Positions 32,826 through 38,527 of a stretch of 38,527 nucleotides of DNA are shown here, piece after piece. Positions within the stretch are counted from its first letter, which is position 1, and the number at the start of each line of letters is the position of its first letter. This DNA is from PFL42 sp964492235 (GTDB lineage: Bacteria; Chloroflexota; Anaerolineae; Anaerolineales; E44-bin32), in contig CAZBJQ010000008.1 of the NCBI GenBank assembly GCA_964492235.1, positions 1 through 38,527 on the forward strand, in the 5' to 3' direction. Below the pieces are notes generated by a model. That model was not told the origin of the DNA. It saw only the letters and a program-made list of their open reading frames with translations, and ran no database searches. The translations under genes were made by a program, and so were the position numbers.

Positions 32826-32844
32826 CCCCCGGTCAGTCCGGGGG
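32826..32844 (+). other. Small perfect hairpin upstream of the plus-strand glycosyltransferase
   Basis: CCCCCGG (32826-32832) pairs with CCGGGGG (32838-32844) across TCAGT. It lies 27 bases before the preferred TTG start and could shape translation of this gene. Confidence 0.4.
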
Positions 32845-32871
32845 CCTACCCCGTACCCTCGAGGTGCGCGA

Positions 32872-33684
32872 TTGAAATCGGGAACTCACCGGCCGGGCTC
32901 ACCTGTGGTGAGCATTATCACCCCATCGCTTAATCAGGGGCCTTTCATTCGGCAAGCGGTCCAGTCGGTCTTAATGCAGGACTATCCACATGTAGAGTGT
33001 ATTGTGATCGATGGAGGGTCGACTGACGAGACCATCGATGTTCTTGAGGAGTTAGCAGCGAGAATCACATGGATAGGTGGGCCTGACACAGGCCAGGCCA
33101 ATGCTATCAACAAGGGTCTGCGCCTTGCACGAGGAGAGCTGCTCGGCTACCTGAATGCGGATGATCTCCTGTGCCAGGGTGCGATTGCGAGGGTAGTGGA
33201 GGCCTTCAACAGCCATCCTGATGTGGCGTGGTTGACAGGCAGGTGCAGGATAGTTGATGAGGCGGGGATAGACAGCCGACGAGCCGTCCGACTGTACAAG
33301 AACATCCTTCTGTTGGTCGGGAGCCATCGCCTGCTGAGTGTGACGAACTACATTTCTCAGCCAGCGACCTTCTGGCGAAGAGACATCATGAACGAAGTGG
33401 GATTGCTCGACGAGAATCTCGAGTACGTAATGGACTACGAATACTGGCTCAGGCTCTGGCAGAGGCAACGGCCACTCATCATCAGAGACGTGCTTGCCGA
33501 ATTCAGGGTTCACTCGTTTTCGAAGACGAGTTCGCGAGGCCACTTGGAGCAGTACATAAGTGAAGAGAGAGAAGTTGTGAAGCGGTATGTGAGGACTTTG
33601 CCCTGGGTGGCGCTTCATGAACTGCATCGCCGGGTGATGACCCTGGGGTACGCAGAGTTGAACCGGCGATCCCGGCTGCGCTAG
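32872..33684 (+). CDS. Family 2 glycosyltransferase
   Basis: A 270-residue GT-A glycosyltransferase. Motifs: VVSIITPSLNQGPFIRQAVQSV at the N-terminus, QDYPHVECIVIDGGSTDET near 38-56, GPDTGQANAINKGLRLARGELLGYLNADD with the metal-binding region, and DYEYWLRL near 190. The closing segment FRVHSFSKTSS is typical of enzymes that extend surface polysaccharides. Start: TTG at 32872 has GAGGTG 5 bases upstream; ATG at 32821 or 32770 are possible but lack a ribosome site and add unrelated residues. The gene is divergent from the other glycosyltransferase. Sugar donor and acceptor are unknown. Confidence 0.86.
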   Translation: MKSGTHRPGSPVVSIITPSLNQGPFIRQAVQSVLMQDYPHVECIVIDGGSTDETIDVLEELAARITWIGGPDTGQANAINKGLRLARGELLGYLNADDLLCQGAIARVVEAFNSHPDVAWLTGRCRIVDEAGIDSRRAVRLYKNILLLVGSHRLLSVTNYISQPATFWRRDIMNEVGLLDENLEYVMDYEYWLRLWQRQRPLIIRDVLAEFRVHSFSKTSSRGHLEQYISEEREVVKRYVRTLPWVALHELHRRVMTLGYAELNRRSRLR

Positions 33685-34323
33685 CCTGCTTCCTCCCCTT
33701 AGAGCTGCACCAGCCCCTCCTCCGGAAGGAAGTGCCGCGCTCGATGAGTTCATCCTGCGACGCGGAGACACGCGCAATCATCCCGGGCGCGGATCATCTG
33801 AGCGTGGCAGCTGGCTCTCGCCGGGAAATCCGTTTCTTCCTCAAGCCCTGGACCGGAGCGGTTGAACCGCAGACGGCTAGGAGAGGCGTGGAAGGCGGAG
33901 AGTTGCCACTAAGGTAGGGTAAGCGACGAACGGTTTCCTGTCCAAGGCGCAAATCCAGCGGATGACGTTGCGTCCTGAGGCGGCAGCCATTGGCGCCACC
34001 CGGCCTGGTCCCACCTAGGCGCCGGCCATAGACAACCGGCTCAGCCTGTAAGGCGTCTTGGGAATCCCCAACAGCAGATAGTGGTTTCCTCGCTCAACAG
34101 CCACCCTGAGGCCGAGCCTCGCCAAGTGCCGGTGCAACCCTCGGAGCTCAGGGGCGCGACGAGGTCGATCTCCTCCACCCGCTAACGGGTGCCTCGATGC
34201 CGCCCATCGAGAAAGGCAATCAGGCTGACCGCCACCTGCTGACCCCTGGCGCAGGCTGGCCCGGCTCGACACAGGAGGGAGCCCGCAGGCTGTATAGCAA
34301 GATGGAGCAGAACCGGGTGGCGG
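33685..34323. other. Gene-poor gap with one weak minus-strand frame
   Basis: Nothing convincing. A minus-strand frame at 34015-34272 ends in GLHRHLARLGLRVAVERGN and HYLLLGIPKTPYRLSRL. The stretch has protein-like composition (alternating hydrophobic and basic residues), but there is no ribosome site, and its first half is low complexity. It may be the tail of a decayed gene. The rest shows no motif, repeat or RNA gene that I recognise. Confidence 0.4.
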
Positions 34324-35586
34324 TCAGCCCCCCCGTCGGAGGATGGTCTCCAGCGCCGAAGCAAGGCGGTCGATTTCGGCCTCGGTGTTGTAGTGCACCA
34401 GCCCGACGCGCACCATCCCTCCCTGAGACTCGAGCCCCAGACGGTCGGTGACGGACAGGGCGTAGTAGTTGCCGTCCCAGATCTGGATGCCTTGCTCGCC
34501 GAGGGCGGAGGCAATGGCACGCGGGTGCAGGCCGGGGATCGTGAAGGAAACCGTGGGCACGCGATCGTGCATTGTCGCCGGATCGGTAATGCCGTGGATG
34601 CGGATCCCGGGAATCGACTGCAGGCGCGCGAGCACCGCCGTGCTCAGGTGCTGTTCGTGCTGGCGGATACCATGCATGGCTTGCTTGAGGTCCCGGCCGA
34701 GACCGGCATGACCGGACGGGGCCGGGGTCTCGAGGGCTGCTGGGAAGTCCTGGGCCAAAGAGGCCAGATACTCGACGGCGCCCAACGTGCCAGCCATGGC
34801 CTCGAAGTTGCCCGTGCCCGTCTCGAACTTGCCGGGAGGCATGTCCGGCGCGGGGCGTACCTTGTAGGCACGGAGACGCTCCAGGTGATCGTGCTTCCCG
34901 TACAGAACGCCGGCGTGCGGTCCGAAGAACTTGTAGGCTGAGACTACAAGGAAGTCGCAGTCGAGGGCGCGGACGTCGATCGGGCCATGGGGTGCGTACT
35001 GGACGGCGTCGACATAGCACATGGCCCCGGCCTGATGGGCGAGCTCAACGATCCGGCCGACGGGATTGACCGTGCCAACCGCGTTCGAGGCATACCCGAC
35101 GGCCACCAAGCGGGTTCGAGTGGACAGCAAGCTCGCCAGATCATCCAGGCGCAGGGTGCAATCCTCGACGTCGAAATCCAGCCATCGCAGGGTGCAGCCC
35201 CGGTCCTCGGCGACAAGCATCCATGGCGCGATGTTCGCATCGTGATCCAGCCGAGTGACGATGATCTCATCGCCGGGCTGAAGCTCGCGAGCTATCGAGC
35301 GGCTGACGTGCAGCGTCAGGGTCGTCATGTTGGCGCCGAAGACGATCTCGGAGGGGGAAGCATGGAGGAAGTCCGCCAAAGCGCGGTGGGCCAGGTCGAC
35401 CAGAGCGTCGGACTGCTGGCTGGTAGGAAAGGCGCCTTCGTGATTGGCGTTCTTGGTTACCAGGTAGTCCACCATGCGGTCGATCACCTGACTGGGGACC
35501 TGAGTGCCGCCGGGGTTGTCGAAATAGACCAGGCCCGAGGTCAGCGCCGGGAAGCGGCGGCGGACAGCTTGAACGTCGAAGCTCAT
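34324..35586 (-). CDS. Class V aminotransferase, cysteine desulfurase-like (TIGR01976 type)
   Basis: A 420-residue PLP enzyme of the class V aminotransferase fold. The N-terminal YFDNPGGTQVP is characteristic of the cysteine-desulfurase-like subgroup exemplified by Vibrio VC1184. The PLP lysine lies in VVSAYKFFGPHAGVLYGK, with the supporting DAVQYAPHG and LDHDANIAPW. The C-terminal domain contains VSFTIPGLHPRAIASALGEQGI and GMVRVGLVHYNT. I do not see the flexible-loop catalytic Cys of IscS or SufS at its usual C-terminal position, so true desulfurase activity is doubtful. It starts with ATG overlapping the MobA stop by 4 bases, so the two are coupled. Confidence 0.87.
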   Translation of the reverse strand: MSFDVQAVRRRFPALTSGLVYFDNPGGTQVPSQVIDRMVDYLVTKNANHEGAFPTSQQSDALVDLAHRALADFLHASPSEIVFGANMTTLTLHVSRSIARELQPGDEIIVTRLDHDANIAPWMLVAEDRGCTLRWLDFDVEDCTLRLDDLASLLSTRTRLVAVGYASNAVGTVNPVGRIVELAHQAGAMCYVDAVQYAPHGPIDVRALDCDFLVVSAYKFFGPHAGVLYGKHDHLERLRAYKVRPAPDMPPGKFETGTGNFEAMAGTLGAVEYLASLAQDFPAALETPAPSGHAGLGRDLKQAMHGIRQHEQHLSTAVLARLQSIPGIRIHGITDPATMHDRVPTVSFTIPGLHPRAIASALGEQGIQIWDGNYYALSVTDRLGLESQGGMVRVGLVHYNTEAEIDRLASALETILRRGG

Positions 35587-36200
35587 GGGTGCTCTCCATC
35601 GATCGATCCGCCAGCGGCAGGGCGCAGTCTGCGTTCCGCCTGGGCCAGGTCCTGCGGTGTGTTGATGTTGAAGAAGGACAGGCCATCGGGATCGATCCGG
35701 TCCAGGTCGGACTGCTCGATCGGCAGGATGCGGACGTCGGAGAAGAAACTGATCATCCTGGCCTGGCCTCGGTCGAGGGCGGACTGGACGGGTTCCCGGC
35801 AGGTGCGGGCATACACGGCGTGCAGGGGCTCGAACTCGCCGCCGCGGCGAGGGATCACCACGTCCGCCTCACCGGCGCGCGCGAGCAGGTAACGCAGCAA
35901 TGCGAGGTTGAGGAACGGCATGTCACAGGCCACCAGCAGGACAGCCTCGCCGCGGGCAGCCAACAGCGCCGTGCGCAGCCCAACCAGCGCACCCATGCCG
36001 GGGTGGGGATCGGAGACCGTGGGTATGCCGAATGGAGCATAGTCCTCGGGGTGATTGGTTGTGATCCACAGTTCATCACCCAGGCCACGAACGCGATCGA
36101 TCACGTGCTGAACAAGCGGCTTGCCGGCAAGCAGGCACAATCCCTTGTCCTGGCCCATGCGGCGAGATTGGCCGCCTGACTGGATGACGACGGAGACCAT
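35583..36200 (-). CDS. mobA: Molybdenum cofactor guanylyltransferase (MobA family)
   Basis: A 205-residue nucleotidyltransferase that attaches GMP to molybdopterin to make the bis-MGD or MGD cofactor. The signature GGQSRRMGQDKGL lies at about 9-21; many members have AGGxSxRMGxDK, and here the leading Ala is Ser. Further motifs: PLVQHVIDRV, VSDPHPGMGALVGLRTAL, the metal-binding VACDMPFL near 90, and EPLHAVYA. Residues after about 185 are a linker tail. The ATG at 36200 lacks a ribosome site and has an extended -10 TACAAT 6 bases upstream. It overlaps the class V aminotransferase gene by 4 bases and is divergent from the AmrS gene. Confidence 0.88.
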   Translation of the reverse strand: MVSVVIQSGGQSRRMGQDKGLCLLAGKPLVQHVIDRVRGLGDELWITTNHPEDYAPFGIPTVSDPHPGMGALVGLRTALLAARGEAVLLVACDMPFLNLALLRYLLARAGEADVVIPRRGGEFEPLHAVYARTCREPVQSALDRGQARMISFFSDVRILPIEQSDLDRIDPDGLSFFNINTPQDLAQAERRLRPAAGGSIDGEHP

Positions 36201-36206
36201 AAGGCG

Positions 36207-36215
36207 ATTGTACCA
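36207..36215 (-). promoter_or_regulatory. Extended -10 element next to the mobA start
   Basis: On the minus strand TGGTACAAT (36215-36207) matches the extended -10 pattern TGn-TATAAT with one change. It ends 6 bases before the ATG, so RNA should start at the start codon. No -35 is visible. Confidence 0.6.
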
Positions 36216-36239
36216 ATCGGCAGGGTGAGCGAGGCCGAA

Positions 36240-36248
36240 TGTTATAAT
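36240..36248 (+). promoter_or_regulatory. Extended -10 element of the amrS operon
   Basis: TGTTATAAT (36240-36248) is a perfect extended -10. Its start point near 36255 leaves a leader of about 7-10 bases, which contains GAGGGG directly before the ATG. It lies 30 bases from the oppositely directed mobA element. Confidence 0.65.
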
Positions 36249-36261
36249 GCCGTGCGAGGGG

Positions 36262-37389
36262 ATGATGCCGAGTCTGGCAGAGGAACTCGACCAGCTGACT
36301 GCGGAAGGCGTGCTGTACGAAAAGCTGCCCGACCGCTCCGTTCGCTGCTACGCTTGCGGCCACAACTGCATGATCCGCGACGGACGCCGCGGGATCTGCA
36401 AGGTTCGCTTCAATGCCGGCGGTACCCTGCGCGTTCCCCATGGGTATGTCGCCGCACTGCAGAGCGATCCGATCGAGAAGAAACCGTTCTTTCATGTGCT
36501 GCCCGGATCGGACGCCCTCACCTTTGGGATGCTCGGCTGCGATTTCCACTGCGGTTACTGCCAGAATTGGGTGACGTCACAGGCGTTGCGCGACCCGGCC
36601 TGCGAAGGCGTGGGTGGTTATGTCCGGCGGATAGGCCCAAAGGAAGTGGTGGCGGCTGCGGTTCGCACGGGGGCCAGCGTGGTCGTGTCCTCCTACAACG
36701 AGCCCCTGATCACAAGTGAATGGGCGGTGGAGATCTTCGCCGAAGCGAAGCAGGCCGGGTTGAAATGCGCTTTTGTGTCGAATGGGAACGCCACCCCCCG
36801 CGTCCTGGAGTACCTGCACCCCTATCTGGCGGCGATCAAGATCGACCTCAAATCCATGCGCGATCAAACCTACCGAAAACTGGGCGGCACGCTCGAGAAT
36901 ACGCTGGCGACGATCCGTCAGGCGCACGCCATGGGGATCTGGGTCGAAGCCGTCACGCTGGTTGTCCCGGGATTGAACGACAGCAACGAGGAGTTGATGG
37001 ATGCCGGGAGATTCCTGGCCGGTGTCTCCGCCGACATTCCCTGGCACGTGACCGCCTTTCACCAGGACTACCGGATGACAGAGCCTGAGAACACCCCGGT
37101 CCGAACGCTGCTGCGCGCGGCCGAGATCGGACAGGAGGCCGGCCTGCACTATGTCTACGCCGGAAACCTCCCGGGAGCGGTGCACGAATACGAAAGCACG
37201 GCCTGCCCGGGGTGCCGCCGATTGCTCGTCGAGCGGCGGGGATTCGCCTTGCTGGCCTACGCGTTGACCGACCAGGGTGCCTGCCCGGATTGCGGTACCC
37301 GCCTCCCAGGTTTGTGGCATGACCGGCCAGAGGATGTCCGCCCGGCGATGATCGGTGACTTCCACCGGCAGCCGCGAGTGGTGCACTGA
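36262..37389 (+). CDS. amrS: AmmeMemoRadiSam-system radical SAM enzyme (AmrS)
   Basis: A 375-residue radical SAM protein. An N-terminal Cys cluster (residues about 29-46, CYACGHNCMI and GICKVR) precedes the SAM-cluster motif CDFHCGYC at 93-100, then SSYNEPLIT, SNGNATPRVLEYL, AAIKIDLKSMRDQTY and VTLVVPGLNDSNEEL as in the family. The C-terminus carries a zinc-ribbon-like part with CPGC and CPDC (about 312-345). The start is ATG 36262 or 36265; an ATG at 36247 overlaps the -10 element. Usual partners Memo and AMMECR1 are not in the window. The system's substrate is not established. It shares a probable transcript with a small gene 9 bases downstream. Confidence 0.9.
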   Translation: MMPSLAEELDQLTAEGVLYEKLPDRSVRCYACGHNCMIRDGRRGICKVRFNAGGTLRVPHGYVAALQSDPIEKKPFFHVLPGSDALTFGMLGCDFHCGYCQNWVTSQALRDPACEGVGGYVRRIGPKEVVAAAVRTGASVVVSSYNEPLITSEWAVEIFAEAKQAGLKCAFVSNGNATPRVLEYLHPYLAAIKIDLKSMRDQTYRKLGGTLENTLATIRQAHAMGIWVEAVTLVVPGLNDSNEELMDAGRFLAGVSADIPWHVTAFHQDYRMTEPENTPVRTLLRAAEIGQEAGLHYVYAGNLPGAVHEYESTACPGCRRLLVERRGFALLAYALTDQGACPDCGTRLPGLWHDRPEDVRPAMIGDFHRQPRVVH

Positions 37390-37398
37390 GGCGGCGAC

Positions 37399-37722
37399 AT
37401 GACCACCGCCGGCGACGACCACCCGCTGATCCTGCTGCTGACCTACGATCCGATGCCCGATCGTCGGGAAGCGTATTTTCGTTTCGTGCTGGGGGAGTTC
37501 GTGCCCGCCTTGGAACGTCTGGGCCTGAAGATGTCTGAGGCCTGGCACACAGCGTATGGGGACTATCCGCTCCGCCTTACGGGCTTCATCGCCCCAGACC
37601 AGACGACGATGGACTACGCCGTGACCTCGCCAGACTTCCAGGGAATGGAGGTGCGGCTGCAGGAGCTTGTGGTGAACTACCAGCGCCGGGTCGCACCGCT
37701 GCGTCGCCGGTTCCAATTCTAG
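37399..37722 (+). CDS. Small conserved-looking protein downstream of amrS
   Basis: A 107-residue soluble protein starting 9 bases after the amrS stop. It has an N-terminal hydrophobic strand (HPLILLLTYDPM), then FRFVLGEFVPALERLGLKMSEAWHT and a C-terminal LQELVVNYQRRVAPLRRRFQF helix. The alternation of strands and helices and the single-domain length are consistent with a small alpha-beta sandwich such as the dimeric ferredoxin-like fold, but I cannot name a family. There is no Cys pair, signal peptide or membrane segment. Context suggests a job linked to AmrS; unproven. Confidence 0.65.
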   Translation: MTTAGDDHPLILLLTYDPMPDRREAYFRFVLGEFVPALERLGLKMSEAWHTAYGDYPLRLTGFIAPDQTTMDYAVTSPDFQGMEVRLQELVVNYQRRVAPLRRRFQF

Positions 37723-37992
37723 TCACCTGATGAAGCTGGCGACCAGGCAATCGGCTGACAGCCGTTGAGGTGAAGTGGATACTTGGGCCGCATGCCCAGC
37801 TTCGGCGGACCGCTCTCCAGCAGGCGCCTGGTGCCCAGGCCGAACGCGGGCCGGCGCAAGGGGCCCCGGAACACCACCCTTGAATAAGAGGAATATCGTC
37901 ATTTTTGGGGGTGACAGAGAGCACTTCGGAGGGCCAGGATTGTCCCCATACAGTGGAGGCAGTCGAGTTCGATTCCGACGAAGGAGGGCATG

Positions 37993-38214
37993 ATGCCCTG
38001 GGTCGAGTGGCGGCCTGTCCAGCGGGAGTTCTGCGGCCGGGTGCGTGAACAGGTTATCCTCGAAGCCCAGGTCGTCTACCCGTCGGACATCCTGCCGGAC
38101 CAGCCTCCTCGGGTGCTGGGGCACCGCTGCAGTCTTGGCCTGAAGTGCAATGCATTTGACCGGCCGACCTGCTGCTGGGCGGGAACGCTACCGGACTTCA
38201 ACCCCTTCGCCTGA
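37993..38214 (+). CDS. Small Cys-rich protein of unknown function
   Basis: A 73-residue protein with an excellent ribosome site, AGGAGGG (37982-37988), 4 bases before ATG 37993 (ATG 37990 is also in frame but too close to the site). It begins MPWVEWRPVQREFCGRVREQV and ends in a cysteine cluster, HRCSLGLKCNAFDRPTCCWAGT. The last four cysteines (spacing C-x6-C-x7-CC) and the earlier single Cys could bind a metal or Fe-S cluster. There is no signal peptide. The motif looks conserved rather than random, but I do not recognise a family. Confidence 0.65.
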   Translation: MPWVEWRPVQREFCGRVREQVILEAQVVYPSDILPDQPPRVLGHRCSLGLKCNAFDRPTCCWAGTLPDFNPFA

Positions 38215-38527
38215 GCGGCTCGGGCGCGCGCTTCTCCTCACTCCTCCTTCAAGTTGGGTCGAAGTTGTGCCCGTGCATCTGCGCGGGCACAACGATTCCA
38301 GGCGCTGGCTGGAAGAGGCGCGCGCAGGTTTCCCGATTGCGGGCTGTCCGAAAACTCCCCATGAATGACGGGGAACCCTGGGCCGTCGAAAACGGCGGTT
38401 GTAGCCCGAGGAGATCGCGATTTACCCCCCTCGCCAGGGTGCCTTCAGGACCACCTCATTGACATTATCTGGAAGGGGCGTTGGCGTGCGGACCCCCATG
38501 GCTTGCACGCAACGAAGGGTTCTGTCG
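38215..38527. other. End-of-window stretch
   Basis: Contains the hairpin GTTGTGCCCG (38264-38273) with CGGGCACAAC (38284-38293), 10 perfect pairs with a 10-base loop, about 50 bases after the small Cys-rich gene. It probably ends that transcript although no T tract follows. A TTGACA at about 38456-38461 has no matching -10 inside the window. Nothing else is evident. Confidence 0.5.

Noticed and set aside
37945..37985. GTTCGATTCC stretch resembling a tRNA T-loop
   Set aside because: The flanking bases cannot form the 5-bp T stem and no acceptor, D or anticodon arm can be built around it.
38456..38527. TTGACA as promoter for a gene beyond the window
   Set aside because: No -10 hexamer lies 15-19 bases downstream within the window.

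Overview
The window reads as a contiguous piece of a high-GC bacterial chromosome. Gene content suggests an uncultured Chloroflexota, probably Anaerolineae-like: a small zinc-ribbon gene before trxB, a YceD-type gene directly before the main sigma factor, a coiled-coil gene between pheS and pheT, a CWCMWW-type GNAT protein and an orphan AmrS-type radical SAM enzyme. The taxon is an inference from gene content; no rRNA or tRNA gene was found. Most of the window is housekeeping. There is no CRISPR array, integrase, transposase or phage module.

Layout. 0.5-2.5 kb: zinc-ribbon protein, thioredoxin reductase, alpha/beta hydrolase. 2.8-5.2 kb: MscS-type channel with a large C-terminal insertion, convergent with an XTP/dITP pyrophosphatase. 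5.3-7.2 kb: YceD-like protein and RpoD-like sigma factor behind a near-consensus extended -10 promoter, closed by a terminator. 7.3-9.9 kb: PncC/CinA-type amidase (minus), exonuclease VII xseA-xseB and a DUF212 membrane protein. 9.9-14.2 kb: MurJ flippase, CorA transporter and two tandem SIMPL lipoproteins. 14.5-18.8 kb: D-2-hydroxyacid dehydrogenase, HAD hydrolase, an ECF sigma factor paired with an Ogt-type alkyltransferase, and an EamA transporter. 18.8-23.4 kb: T-box leader, pheS, coiled-coil gene, pheT, terminator. 23.6-27.4 kb: GAF protein, cold-shock protein, DNPH1-like hydrolase, GNAT, metallo-beta-lactamase-fold protein, NifU-like scaffold and cyclic-nucleotide-binding protein. 27.4-34.3 kb: an accessory cell-surface glycan region with a DUF2142-like membrane protein, a broken methyltransferase, a DUF2304 protein, two family 2 glycosyltransferases and long gene-poor gaps. 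34.3-38.2 kb: class V aminotransferase and MobA, divergent from AmrS and a small partner, then a small Cys-rich protein.

Most striking points. (1) At least five genes have a -10 hexamer only 6-9 nt upstream of the start codon and no Shine-Dalgarno sequence, which suggests leaderless transcripts. (2) The ECF sigma gene is followed not by an anti-sigma gene but by an O6-alkylguanine-DNA alkyltransferase with an unassigned N-terminal extension. (3) An extended -10 promoter at 27.7 kb would start transcription within about one base of a 20-bp hairpin, with no gene after it for over 700 bases. (4) The methyltransferase can be reconstructed only by reading through an early stop and a late frameshift. 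No clearly new defence or biosynthetic system could be demonstrated. The accessory glycan region and the candidate small RNA are the best places to look.
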